NCBI GenBank assembly: GCA_032358165.1
Contig: JAALGY010000017.1
Coordinates: 992,001-1,056,000 of the forward strand
DNA from: Diplosphaera chodatii
Taxonomy: Eukaryota > Chlorophyta > Trebouxiophyceae > Prasiolales > Stichococcaceae
Length of the DNA stretch: 64,000 nucleotides
Reading direction: 5' to 3'
In this document: positions 1 through 11,469 of the stretch, one piece after another
Layout of the letters: every line of letters begins with the position of its first letter
How positions within the stretch are numbered: the stretch's first letter is position 1
Program-made: the position numbers and the translations under genes
Notes under the pieces: model-generated
Database searches by the model: none
Seen by the model: only the letters and a program-made list of their open reading frames with translations
What the model was told of the DNA's origin: nothing

Positions 1-896
1 GGGAGCGTACGCAGGGGCGCAGCACACATACAAGTGGACGCTGCGTAAAGCATTCTGTGCAAGGAGCTGTTTCAGCTACCGCCAATCCGCAAGCATGGCA
101 CCACTGGTTTGTAAGCTGCAGCTTGGAGCAGGGGCAGCGGAGCAGCACGGCTGACGCCGGGGATGCCTGAGCTAGTGGCTGTCTGCTACCTCAGATTGCT
201 CACCGGCATGGTCAGCCGCCGGCCGGCAGCAGGCCTGTTGGTGGTGGCCGTCTTTGCCAATGGAGCTGGTATGGAGTGGCGCAGCATCGAAAACTCAGTC
301 CAACACTGCCGCAAAGAGGATGCGAGTTGCGTCTGGGATCTCAGTGATAGGACTATGGTACTACGAGCTTGCTTGTTGTTTGATGGTTTGATGAATGTTT
401 CGATGATTGTTGCTAGTCTTCTAGAATTCGATCGATGCTCAGCGGTACGGCCTCTATATCATGACACCCCTTCAGCAACCGATGATGAGGGCTCAAGACG
501 GAGTCACCACTATCTCATGAGCTCAAGGTAGTGTTGAAATGTGTCACATGTGAAGTCGACCAGAAGAGCCACGGAACAATCAACCGTCTGCACCCAAGGA
601 GACCCTACAGGGCTGCAGCGCCCTCACTGCTCCAGGGTCTGCTCCTGCTGTGTTGTGTAGATTCAACTGGCAGTGCGCCCGTCAGATATGCATACACGCA
701 GAGGAAAGCAGATTTTAGTGCTGAGTTCTTGTTAGCTGCGCGCGTGCAGGACACTCAATCAAGAGTAGCTGCGCGGGATCGTCATGTTGCATCTAGTTCC
801 ACATGTAGCACCATGCAGCAGGTTGGCGTAGCAAATCAAGGAATCAAGCTCCAACCTATCTTTCCGTGACTGAGCGTCGCAATCTAAATTTAGAAC
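1..896. other. Upstream stretch, no supported gene
   Basis: I see no exon chain with recognisable protein motifs here. The short open frames at 163-531 and 531-869 have no family signature and mixed codon use. The stretch probably holds the promoter and 5' UTR of the kinase gene starting at 897, and perhaps the end of a gene lying outside the window. Confidence 0.4.
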
Positions 897-3800
897 ATGC
901 TCCACGAAAAGGACAGAGGCAGCAGGGATGCGCGCCTTGAGCGCGATGCCCGCAAGACCGCATCCAAATATGATTTCGTAAAGGTAAGACAGACAACATG
1001 TCACCGCGAGCCTTTCTCGACGGCAAGCTGGGGTTGCACTTCACTTGTCGATGTCTGCACCATCCTATCCGATGGCATCATGATGAGCTGCGGCGCAGGT
1101 CAAAGTGTGGTTGGGCGAGGAGCGCGCGCACTACTACGTGCTGTCGCGCTTCCTGATCAGCCGCAGCCTGACAGTCACGAAGATCCCGCACCTCAAGGCC
1201 GTCAAGATTGCGCTGGAGCTCAAGAAGTTCTGCGTCGACAATGACATGCTTGACATCTCCCAGGTCTGGTCCGTGTTAATTGGAATAGACGGACATGTCA
1301 AGCGGCATGTAAGCTGACGACTTGCCGCAATCGCTCTGTCGATCTGGGTAGTCTCCTTGCTTGGCAGAGGATTCAGTAGGTCATAGGTCATTTGCCGGAG
1401 TGTCATAATTTAGGTCCTGCTTTTCTGCATGCAGGCGCAGATGGAGGAGGTGCTGTTCCAAATCATGCAGAGCCGCGGGTTCAGCGATACTTATGTGCGG
1501 CGCTACCGCATGGTCACCCGCTTCCACCTGCAGCGCCGGCCGCTGGTCATCTTCATCTCAGGAACCGCCTGCACAGGTTGAAATGTCATTTCCGCAGAGT
1601 TCATGTATGTGACGCCTGGATGCCTCGTCAGTGCAGTAAGGGCCAGCATACAACAATCTTGTGTGAGACAAGCATGCCAACTGCTAGTGGTAGAGCTGTG
1701 AGCCCATCTGCAGCTGAGCGTGGACTTGCTGCAGGCAAGTCCACGCTCGCGCAGCAGCTGGCGGCGCGGTTGAATCTGCCCAACGTACTGCAGACGGACA
1801 TCATCTACCAGGTGTCTGGCGCTTTTCATTTTGAGGCTGGTCAACACAATGGTGCTTGGCGCAGCATGCAGCTGTGTACAGGCCACAGGGTTGAGTAGTG
1901 ACATGAATTGTGTGCTGCTACAACAGCTGCTGCAGGCTTCACCGGTGGCGCCGCTCGACAGCGCACCGCTATGGCGGCGGGGCGACCTGTCCGCGGACGA
2001 TGAGCTGCTTGCTGCGTACCACCACGAGTGCGGCGTCGTCCGGCGCGGCATAGATGCAGACTTGGGCAAGGTACATGCTGCTTCTGTGCACGGCGAGGTC
2101 GAGGCTTGATGTGTGCAGCGCTATATTGCCAAGTGCAGAGGTGTTGTTCGACATGATGTGCAGTGCATCCGGGACGGCAAGTCCTTCATCATCGAGGGCC
2201 TGCACCTGGACCCTGGCAGGTGCATACAGATTACGCAGACTTGTGCAACAAATTTGCTGTACACCCTGCATCCGCGGTCGTGTCCGGCAGTTCGGGATGA
2301 TACTTTGGAGGATCTCAGCCCGACGGTGGATGCGCACCAGGCACTAGTGTATCATCCCATACCAGTATTCTGCTTGCCATACGAAGGTACATATACGAGT
2401 TCGGACGGCATGGCATGAGCCAGCTGCAGCCCATGGCGCTGACGCCGCAGCCCTCAGCTGCGGAGGGTCTGCCGCCTCAGGTCGAGGAGGCGGCGGCTGC
2501 TGCAGCTCCAGCTGCGACTGAGCAGGACGCGCTGGCAACACAGCAGCCGCCGCGGCAGGCAGTCACGCACAGCGCAGCATCGGCTCCTGAACCCAGCGCT
2601 TTCGCTGCTTCAGAGCAGCAGCAGCAGCAGCGGCAAGAGCCGCTGGCATCGCCACCACAGCCGCTCAGGCCGCACACCAGCCCACCGCGGCGCAGCGGCT
2701 TCCGGCAGAGCAGCAGCGATGCACCCGGCTCCACCAGGCAGCGAATCAAGGACCGCATCCGCAGGTGTGCCCCTGCAGGCATCATGCACAAAGCTAGAAT
2801 GTGCATGCATGCTCTGACCGGGATGAAGACATGCCGGGGAGCTTCCTTCGTGCCAGGCACTGGCAACGAGGGCGGGGTTGGCAGCGTGCAGGCTGCCAGG
2901 CCGGTCGTCGTCTGTGCAAGAGGAGCCCGTGGCCGACCTGCCGGCGGCCGCGCCCACGCATGCGATGCAGAAGGCGCCGCCCCGGCGAGCAGCCTCCGCA
3001 GTCACCGGCTCCGCGCCGCGCGTGCTGTTCGCGCTGCGCCAGGACCCGAGCGCAGCTGTGGCAGGTGCAGCCTGCATGCCACCCGGACGCAGCGGCAGAG
3101 ACGCCCCTGCACACTGTGGTCATGTGCACGAACGGGAGATGTGTGCTTGCAGCATCGTGGCTGAAGCCATGACACGTGGGCTCGGCACCCTGATGCGACG
3201 TTTCAATGCGTTGTCCGCAGCAGGCAGCGGTGAAGCAGGGGATGGTGCAGGGGGCCTGAGGCCGCGCCTGGCACCGTGGCCCGCCGCCAGGGCGCTGCTG
3301 GAGTCGCTGCGGCCCTATGACCACCACCATGTGAGCATGGCGAGGCAAATCCATTCCCTGTCGGCAGTGTTGTACGTTGTCCTCCAGCTCATTGCGTTTT
3401 TTGCTCGCCTACAAGTTTGCTCGCCTACAAGGAGCCTTGACAGTCTTTGTGATGTGAGACCCATGCCTGCTGCGGGACAGAAGACGCATAGCCTGGAACG
3501 CGGCTGCAGGCACTGGATGCCGCGCTGACCAAGCTGCACCTGCGGCAGAGAGGCAGCGTCGGCAAGATCAATGGCAACAGCGACAGCAGCCTCAGCACCG
3601 CTCTGCAGCTGTCGGAGGGACAGCACTCTGTCAGTGACGCACGGCAGGGCCTCAGTGACTCGGATCCAGCGCATGGCATCAATCAGCAAAGTGCAGCAGC
3701 TGGAGACGACAGCTTCGAGAGTGCACCAGCATCAGATGCTGCTGCAGCAGCAGATGTGGATGGCAGTCGAAGACGTGACAGCCAGTCAGTCCGCTTCCTG

Positions 3801-4601
3801 GAGAGTGGCAGCACTCTCAGCCACCCTTCAGATGCAACGGTATGGAGCAGCTGCATGGCTGCTGCTCCTTCGCATGGCACTGCTCTGCACACGCATCTGT
3901 GTGCGTGAAGGTCGTCCACGCTTTGGTAGAACAGCCCTTCAATTGTGCTGCATGCATCCAGGGGCCAGCAGGGCGTGATGCAGCAGAACAGGCAGCCCCA
4001 CCAGAGCCTGATAGGCAGCTGGGCCCTGTGTTTGTGCCCATCGTGCTTGCCATGGACGAGGATACCCATGGGCCTCTGCTGGACGAGTGGCTGGCACGGC
4101 AGCCGGTAAGGAGGTAGTCCTATGACGCAGAGGACAAAACATGCCTTTGGCGGTGTGCATGCGCGCCTGCCTGCATGGCAGTTTGCGAATGTGCGCTGCC
4201 TGCTACGTATATGCTTGCGCCGTGTGCGCAGGCGGCGCCTGGGTGCTGCAGCAATGCAGAGGCTGTGGCGCGTGTGCGCTTGTTGCAGGACCACTTCTGT
4301 GCATACCAGGTTGGTCCCAGATGCTTTGTTGGGATTGCGGTACCCTCGCAGTCACCTGGGCCAGCCAGGCATCGGGCACTGCGTTGGGCATCCCAAAAGC
4401 TGAGGATGGGATGCTGTCATGTCGTCCATGTTCTTCGGCAGCATCACCTCTTACGTCATGACTGAAACAGACGCCCAATCGTGACAGGCCCAAGCGGTGC
4501 CGGTGGTGCGCATCAGCATAGACAACTTTGCGCGCACGCTGGATGGGCTGCACGACTACCTCCTGCAGTGCATGGAGCTGGCCATGGCGGACGAGCAGTA
4601 G
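897..4601 (+). CDS. 2-phosphoglycerate-kinase-like P-loop protein (13 exons, about 661 aa)
   Basis: Thirteen exons join in frame: 897-983, 1099-1263, 1435-1576, 1735-1811, 1927-2070, 2164-2219, 2387-2764, 2892-3064, 3221-3330, 3510-3839, 3962-4113, 4252-4309, 4488-4601 (662 codons). The N-terminus (KYDFVKVKVWLGEE, then VTKIPHLKAVKIALELKK) resembles the ATP-cone-like start of archaeal-type 2-phosphoglycerate kinases. The Walker A loop GTACTGKSTLA is split by intron 3 and is followed by LNLPNVLQTD and by IIEGLHLDPG. The last exons carry FVPIVLAMDEDTHGPLLDEWL and VRISIDNFARTLDGLHDYLL, both typical of the family. Between LHLDPG and FVPIV lie about 330 residues rich in Ala, Gln, Ser and Pro (exons 7-10), probably disordered. 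Related plant proteins include LPA1, which acts in phytate metabolism, so the true substrate is uncertain. The ATG at 897 opens the first conserved exon. Confidence 0.85.
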
Positions 4602-4759
4602 CTGGCGGGGTGACGGTACAGGAATCACCACCGCGGCACAGAAGCTAGCGCTACATGCTATGTGTGGCTTGAAACCTTCCTGTACATACAACGACTAAAC
4701 TCGGATGTGCAGTTGACATGTACAGCAGGACATCTGCCTGAGGGCGTGTACCTGTGTCC

Positions 4760-5549
4760 TTAGTCTGAATCTGACTCTGCGGTGCTCGAAGACGATGCGT
4801 ACCGCACATGCATGCCAGCAACGATGGGCGGGTGTGTCACATTCTTAGCATTTGCCTTGGGCCGCTGCCGCCTCTTGCGACGACGTCGGCATGCTGGCTG
4901 ATGCGGGTTAGGGCTGACCTGCGCGTCCGTTGGGGTATCGACCACCCACGAAAGGTCGTCACCATAGCCGTCTTGACCCTTGGTCAGATGTACCGAAGCA
5001 CCTGGTAATGCCGGAAACTGCGCTTGCATGCCCGGTGGCCAGGCCGCCTGTCCTCCGAGCTGGCCTGGCCAACCAATCTGCTCACTGTTGCGGGGCTGCT
5101 CACCAACATACTGCCACCCTTCTGCAAACTCGCCACCTGATTGTTGACCTGGCAACATGCCTGGAAGCCTGGCTTGACCCGCGAAGCCTGTAGAGATCAG
5201 GTTCACGCATCATGAGATATGACGCTGATGTCACCATCCATGCACCTAAAACTTGAGATCCGGCACGATCGCGTCACTGAGCACCTTGCAGCACCGTCTC
5301 CTCTGCGATGCTCTCGACTGTATGATAATCCGCCAGCGTACTTCTGTCCTTGGCCGCAGTGGCAGCTGTGCAAGCAGCCATGCCAGGTAGCGTTACCGCT
5401 GGTCGTGAAAACGCAGCGTCAGCAATCTGAGCGTCGCCCGACTCCTGCCACCAGAAGCTTGTACTGGCGTCATGAACCCTCCTGCATGAGGCAACCTCGC
5501 TGAGCTTTTGTCGACAAGCTGGATGCAAAGGATCTACTCGATGCGCCAT
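4760..5549 (-). CDS. Small basic protein of unknown function (2 exons, 230 aa)
   Basis: Two exons, 5549-5285 and 5187-4760, join in frame across a 97-base intron (GTGCTC...CTACAG) and give exactly 231 codons with the stop. I do not recognise the family. The N-terminal half contains DPLHPACRQKLSEVAS and ADYHTVESIAEETVLQG. The middle is rich in Gly, Gln, Pro and Trp (GWQYVGEQP, GWPGQLGGQAAWPPGMQ). Near the C-terminus is a strongly basic run, RRRRKRRQRPK, that could be a nuclear localisation signal, and the protein ends in a Ser/Asp/Glu-rich tail, SSSSTAESDSD. There is no membrane segment. It converges on the kinase gene, 158 bases away. A stop codon lies in frame upstream of the ATG at 5549, but an additional 5' exon cannot be excluded. 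Confidence 0.5.
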
Positions 5550-6477
5550 CGCCGTGTTCCCCGCACCGCAGCTCTCTCGGGGTCGGTGGCCCGTGGAGAA
5601 ACCTGTCCACCCTCTGAGCTATGATACTGTGGCTCACGTCGGCCATCAGGTGCCGCTATGTAACAGGGCACAGTCCTTGAGGAGGCCACAGTGACGGTGG
5701 CAAGGCGCGCGTTGGTGTGGTAGGGTTTAGGTCACGTCCCTCAAATCTGAGCGGCGTTCAGATTGCCTTTCAAGCCGCCAAGGGCTTGTCGGATTCGTTC
5801 AAGCTGCAACTTGAATGTCGGCCAGTGCCCGCTATCTCGCAAAGCTCGCTTGCGTTGTCCCTTAGCTCCTTCTTGTCACGTTGCTGGCTGGCGATAACGT
5901 AATAGCACGGCCGAACTTCATATGCGCCTCCAGACAACAGCCATCAGGCCTGGTGGCACAGCCCGCCTTTCTGGCAGCCACCCCGCGGCAGCTGGCGCAG
6001 CCCCGCGCCTGCTGTGCAAGCAGGTGCTGATGCTCACTCCTTGTCCGCTGACTCATGCTGCTGTATAGCCTTGTGGAGCAGGCGCATCCACATCGCCTTC
6101 CACGATCAGGAGGTGCCATGAGGTGGCACATCACAGCACAGCCAAGCCTTGGCAGCGGCAAACGCTCTATCTTGAGGAAGGTTCGAGATGCAGTGATCGT
6201 TGCTGCTATTACGCAAGCGATCCAGTGCTACATCACTTCTGCTCACACCAGCTGCTGAGCTGTCCCTGGTCTTGATGTCGAGATGGTGCTCTTGTCAATG
6301 TATATCGTGGGCTGTCCGCACGTGACACGCAGCAACCCAAGGCTGTTCGACATTGCTGCGCCGGCTTGCTGCCGGACGAGTGTAACACCATCACCTCATC
6401 AGCTCAACACACTTTGCATGCAAACCATGGCAACGGCATCAGGGCCAACCACTCATGCATAGCGTGTGCAGGAGTCC
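5550..6477. other. Divergent intergenic region, no gene seen
   Basis: This lies between the unknown minus-strand gene and the plus-strand HMG-box gene and probably holds both promoters. Open frames here (5717-5902, 5862-6161, 6055-6258) show no family motifs. A 5' exon of either neighbour could be hidden here. Confidence 0.4.
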
Positions 6478-7684
6478 ATGGCGGGGCTGCTGAGGTCATG
6501 GCAGCGGCTGGGCGGGTTCACAGCACGGGCAGTGGACACTGCAGGCGTGATGCCGGCATACTGCCGCTCGCACCGCACCGTGGCCTACGCCTCAATAGAG
6601 GAGGCCGTGGAGGAGGCGGCCTCACCTGTCACGGTGCGTGCAGCTCTCAACAATCCGCTTCGAGGACGTGACTAAACAGTGATGAGCAGCATCAACCTCC
6701 AGACTTGCCTCTCAGATGCCACTGCACACCAGGCGCCTCTGCAGAGGTTCAGGTGTGAATGCTGCTGTACCGCATGTGCAGGAGGCTGTGAAGACGGGCA
6801 AGGTGAAGCGGCCAACAACAGCGTACTCGCGCTTCGTGGCGGAGAACTTCGCGTCCGTGCAGGCGGCCAACCCAGAGCTGAAGGGGGTCGGCCCAATTGG
6901 CAAGCTGCTGGGCAAGCAGTGGGCCGAGCTGCCAGAGGGCCAGAAGGTGGGGCTTCATAAAGCTGGGCACAATTATACTCGGTTTCTTAGTGTATACATC
7001 GAGCATGCTGCAGTCTCCTGGTTTTGCTGGAGGCATAGCAACAGCACCAGTGACAGTGCCGACAGGCATGCTGTAGCGCCACTGCGGCGGGGCACGTGCA
7101 CCGGGTGTGGATGCAGGACGAGTACAAGCGGGCAGCGGCGGAGGCCAAGGCGGAGTTTGACAAGCTGTACCCGGACGGCCCGCCCAAGGCGGTGCGCAAG
7201 ACGAAGGCGGATACCCCCAAGAAGGACAGGGTCAAGCGCCCGCCCACCCCCTACAATGTGCGGACCAATTCGCTAGCAACTTTGCAAGATGTCGTCCACC
7301 TTCAGCAGTTCTTGGAGCTCTTGGAGGGTTTGCCGCTGCTCTGCATGCGCACTGTTGGTGGGTGCAAGATTGCATTTGCTCAAGGTTTTGCCCCGGTGCG
7401 CATGCAGAACTTCGTGAAGGAGCGGCTGCCCATCATCAAGAAAAGGCAGGGGGTGCGCATTTCTGACCCCAAAATGCTGCCTTGCTGCTGCTGCTGCTTC
7501 GTGGTGAAGACACCACTCGATCCGTCAGGTGCTGTCGCTGCAGGCAAACTCATGCAAGATTGAGTGCCACTGACCCTGTTACCCTTGGCCTGCGCAGTTG
7601 GTCGGAGCGCAGGCGATGTCCGCGGCCGGGAAGGAGTGGAGCGAGCTCAGCGCTGTTGAGAAGTCGAGATTCAAGACTACATAG
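6478..7684 (+). CDS. Two-HMG-box protein with presequence-like N-terminus (5 exons, 197 aa)
   Basis: Exons 6478-6633, 6782-6946, 7117-7257, 7408-7452 and 7598-7684 give 198 codons. Residues 1-40 (MAGLLRSWQRLGGFTARAVD...) contain Arg and hydrophobic residues and no Asp or Glu before residue 20, as in mitochondrial presequences. Box 1 runs from VKRPTTAYSRFVAEN through KQWAELPEGQKDEYKRAAAEAKAEFDKLYPDG. A basic linker (KAVRKTKADTPKKDR) leads to box 2, VKRPPTPYNNFVKERLPIIKK, then AAGKEWSELSAVEKSRFK, where the protein stops, so helix 3 of box 2 is cut short. HMG boxes bind and bend DNA without strong sequence specificity. Two boxes plus a presequence is the plan of mitochondrial packaging factors such as TFAM and Abf2. 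A role in an organelle nucleoid is inference; a nuclear HMGB is the alternative. Confidence 0.85.
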
Positions 7685-8270
7685 CACAGCAGCTGGGTCC
7701 CCAACGACACAGCGAGGTGGCAGCAGTCGAGGCAGCGCACGGCGTACGCAGTGTCCATGCGAGCATTGGCAGCATTTTGGACACACACCTGGGGCAGCAA
7801 CTGCACCGACAGACCCCGGGGGCTGCTTTGCTGATGGATTCAGTAGATGCAGGCGTGCGTCCAGCTGACAGACAACTGTCGAGGGTCGCCTGGCGCAGAC
7901 AGCTGCAGTGCAGAACACTAACATCTTCCGCTGTGCACACACATTCTGACTCAAGCCGTGACGTAATGTGGCCTGCTGCGACGGCGCCGTGCTCTCATTA
8001 CAAATCACGCCAACTTGCTGCGACATGCCCAGTGGTCGAGCTTCTCATTACGAAGCTGAGCTGCTGCGCCGGCAGTGGGCTAGGATGCCAAGGAGCCTTG
8101 GCAGTGGGTGGGGGGTTTGGAGCGAACTTACTTCCATACGACTTCCAGTACCACACCAGAACTCTTATCATGTCATTTGCCACCATTTGCGATCTGCATG
8201 ACAACCTCACAGCTCTATTGTATCCGTTGTAGACAACACACCAGGAGTCGTGTTGCCCGCTCGAGGTACT
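7685..8270. other. Intergenic, no gene seen
   Basis: This holds the 3' flank of the HMG-box gene and the promoter of the first YciI gene. The open frames are not supported by motifs or a splice chain. Confidence 0.4.
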
Positions 8271-9207
8271 ATGGCATCGTTTGCGGCAATGAGGTTGGGC
8301 GCACGCGCCATCACCCAATGCAGGCCATTCGCAGCAGCTGCGCACCGCAGTCGACACGTAGCATCTCGATCGACCAGATGCATGGTGAATGACACAGTGG
8401 ATGTTACCGATCTTCCGGGATGTTGCGCTGATCAAATCCAGCTTGCATGCTGGAGGTGGCAATGCCTGTATTAGGCCCCAGGAGCGACTCATCAGTGAAC
8501 CCTGTCGTATATATGCACACGTGATAGTGTGGTTAACATCTTGCACATCGGCAGATCAGCGTCACCTGTACCGAGACCCGATCAGCTCTGATGCGCTTTC
8601 GGCATACGCTGCAGGCAGCCATGGCACCATCTGATCAGCCGAAGGTCAACACCACGGCCTCGGAGTATTACGTGCTGCAGTACAGCGTGCGCTGAGTGGC
8701 GCTAAGCCATGCCGCAGCGCAGCAAACTTGCTGCATTGGTGGTACTCAGTCGGTACAGCAGATGCATCGACCTGTTCTCGATAGAATGATAATCCCAAGC
8801 AGCGTTGCCCTGCTGCAGTACATCCCAGACGTCATGGAGAAGCGGGGACCCCACAGGGAGGGCCACCTTGCGGCAATCAAGGAGTGGGTGAGTTTGCAGT
8901 CCATCCCCCACCTGACGCCACTGTTGCAGAACCACCGTGCAACATGCAGCATCGCCTCAAGTCGCACCCGCAGAGAACCGCGACTGCACACAGGCATTGA
9001 CAAGCTCAGACCGCATGCTTGCAGAACCAGACGGGAAAGCTCGTCCTGGCTGGCGCTCTCATCGAGCCGGTGGACGGCGGGTTGCTTGTGTTCAAGGGCG
9101 CCAGCGTGGAGGAGATCGAGTCATTCGTTGCGGCTGACCCGTACGTGCAGAATGGCATCGTTGCCGAGAGCTCAGTGCGGCCTCTGGCCACTGTCTGTGC
9201 GCCCTAA
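8271..9207 (+). CDS. YciI-domain protein, tandem copy 1 (4 exons, 145 aa)
   Basis: Exons 8271-8384, 8615-8686, 8819-8887 and 9025-9207 (114, 72, 69 and 183 bases) join in phase 0. The N-terminus (MASFAAMRLGARAITQCRPF..., Arg- and Ala-rich, no acidic residues in the first 38) looks like an organelle presequence. The rest is one YciI-related ferredoxin-like domain: EYYVLQYS, YIPDVMEKRGPHREGHLAAIKEW with the conserved His, GKLVLAGALIEPVDGGLLVFKG, and FVAADPYVQNGIV. YciI proteins are small alpha/beta proteins whose conserved His and Asp suggest catalysis, but few have a known reaction. The gene at 10218 has identical exon lengths and a similar protein, so the two arose by tandem duplication. Confidence 0.88.
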
Positions 9208-9573
9208 AAGTTCCGTGCCTTGTGCATTCCGAATGAAATCAGGGCACGGTATGATTTACCCCATCATCATGTGCTCATGAGTTTGCATCTTATATCGTTT
9301 GCTGAGTGCGACAGCAGATCAACTGCTGATGAACCTGGCGAGGTTATGGGCCAAGCACCATGCTGTCGTCTCAAATTGATTGAACCACAGTAATTCAGGG
9401 TTTCAAGACTCCTAGACTTCTCGGGTCTACGTTTATACAAAGAGCTTACACTGCAGAGCTGCTGCCTCTCCAGGTCTCCACTCAACAACCCAACAACCAG
9501 GTGCACTACTGTATCAGACGACAGGTATGCCCCGCGCGATTTACCCAGGGTTTGTTGCCGCTTCACCGCCTCC

Positions 9574-9936
9574 TCACTGCTGCTGGGCGCCTGAGTATAG
9601 GGTCTTGATGGCCTGCAAGGATGGCTGCCACTCGTCAGCAGGCATCAGAACGTGAATGAAGGTGTCGCACGCTCTACAGATACAGAACACATAGCTGCAA
9701 GTCGAGGAGGCAGCCCACCTCGTAGGACGCCACCATCATGGCACACGCAGGTGCCGCTCGCACCTTCCCAAGGGCCCACCCCAGCAAACAGGCCCCTAAG
9801 CCTGCTGCCCGAATGGATGGCCCGCAGCAACGTCCATGCTGCTGCCGCCACCGCTGCAGCCGCTGCCCTTGCTGCTTCCAGCTGCCATCGTCAGCTGCAC
9901 GCTGCGCCCGCCCGTGTTTTCACCTTCACATTAGAG
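9574..9936 (-). pseudogene. Decayed C-terminal fragment of the SLC25A39/40-type carrier
   Basis: On the minus strand this repeats the last two exons of the intact carrier gene at 12431-14747. It has the terminal piece AIKTLYSGAQQQ-stop (9612-9574; intact AIKSLYSEAQQQAQQ) and the exon ending in ASYE next to a GTGGG donor (from 9719 upward, reaching the VKTRA segment near 9936). Breaks: in the segment for GLFAGVGP, one extra base relative to the intact gene shifts the frame before the AAPACAMMVASYE part, and the VKTRA stretch runs into a stop within a few codons. No exons for the first two carrier repeats are visible. It lies between the two YciI copies, in the position the intact carrier holds relative to copy 2. 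Confidence 0.82.
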
Positions 9937-10217
9937 TTGATACCTGGAATGGCGGCTACAGACCACGTTGTAAATTGACGGGATGCTTGTGCACCAGTAA
10001 GCGGCCTCGGCCGTAGCCGAGGGTTGAGACTTGAGAGGAGCCTTCAACTTCCACATAGCTTCCAGCACCGCTCCAACTGGTGCGTGGGCGCGATCACGGC
10101 AACATCACCGCTTGTGATGATTCAAATCACCACGCTCAAGGGTAGATCAAACGTGCATTCGTCCTTGCTTCAGGCGACACACCTGCAGCCGGCTTACCAC
10201 TTCGATAGGCGTAAACA

Positions 10218-11193
10218 ATGGCAGGGCTTGCAGCCGTGAGAATGAGCGTGCGCGCCATGACGCAGTGCAGGCCATTTGCAGCAAAGACGCAGAGCAGCCG
10301 ACACATGACGTCTCAATCGACCAAATTTATGGTGAAGCAGCTTATCACCACCCCCGATCATGCAATCGCCCACAGTCTGAAACGATGGCGCTGCAGCTGG
10401 CACGTGTGCTGCATGTGATGATCGCCGGTTTGGACCACAAACACGCAAACTTTGCTGTACACATGCACTGCAGTTGAAATTGCGCGATGTTCTGCCTGGT
10501 TTGATCCTGCAGCAAGCAACCATGCTGTCGCAATAAAATGTCAACGTGCCGATCAAACTCATATATATGCCTGCCTTGTGGAGCAGGCATCGGCGGCGCC
10601 CTCAGACCAGCCGAAATCCAACGCAACGGCCTCGGAGTACTATGTGCTTCAGTACAGCGTAAGCTTCCTTTGCTGCAGCCACGATGCAGCTCCGCAAGAG
10701 CTGGTGCATAGGTCCTGCTGTACCTGTGCAACCAACTTCCCCATGCTCTTGCGCCAAGCTGATCAGCACGTCATTCTTCGTTGAGTTGTGCAGTACATTC
10801 CGGATGTCGAGGAGAAGCGGGGTCCCTACAGAGACGGCCACATTGCAAATATCAAGGAGTGGGTGAGTGCGCAATTAGCGCACGCACCCAGGATCCGGCC
10901 CCTTGCCAGCGTCAGTTGCTTCCTGGGCCCATACATCGTGCAGATCATGTGTCGAAGCTTTTCACCAACACGCTTGCCGCGCTGATATACTCTGGCCTGC
11001 ATGGCTGCAGAAGCAGAAGGGGAAGCTCTTCATGTCGGGCGCAATTGTGGAGCCGCTCGACGGCGGTCTGATCATATTCAAGGGGGCCAGCGTAGAGGAG
11101 ATTAACTCTTTTGTAGCGGCTGACCCGTATGCGCAAAACGGCATTGTCGCAGAGAGGTCAGTGCGGCCTCTGGCTTGGGTAACGCCGCCCTAA
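10218..11193 (+). CDS. YciI-domain protein, tandem copy 2 (4 exons, 145 aa)
   Basis: Exons 10218-10331, 10587-10658, 10794-10862 and 11011-11193 have exactly the lengths of copy 1. The presequence-like start (MAGLAAVRMSVRAMTQCRPF) is followed by EYYVLQYS, YIPDVEEKRGPYRDGHIANIKEW with the conserved His, and GAIVEPLDGGLIIFKGASVEE, then FVAADPYAQNGIV. Differences from copy 1 are mostly conservative (HREGH to YRDGH, LVLAGAL to LFMSGAI), and the frame is intact, so both copies look functional. The likely location is mitochondrion or plastid. The substrate is unknown. Confidence 0.88.
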
Positions 11194-11469
11194 TGCCCTG
11201 CTGCATCAGGGCACGAGGGTACACTGGGGTGTTCACAGTGGTGGGCATCATGTGGCTGGCCATGGAACCTGCTGGGTGTAGCAACTGGAGACAGTCTCCA
11301 GACCGATGGTGTGTGCACATTGCAAGAGCTGATTGAAAGAGTTGCTTGGGCGACTGCTGCACACTTCAACATCCATTGTACCGACCTTCTAGCCCCTGAT
11401 GTTCCGGTTGTTCAGTAGCTTACAGCTGAGCATTGGTACAAACATACATTTGCTCCCAGACCACCGTCC

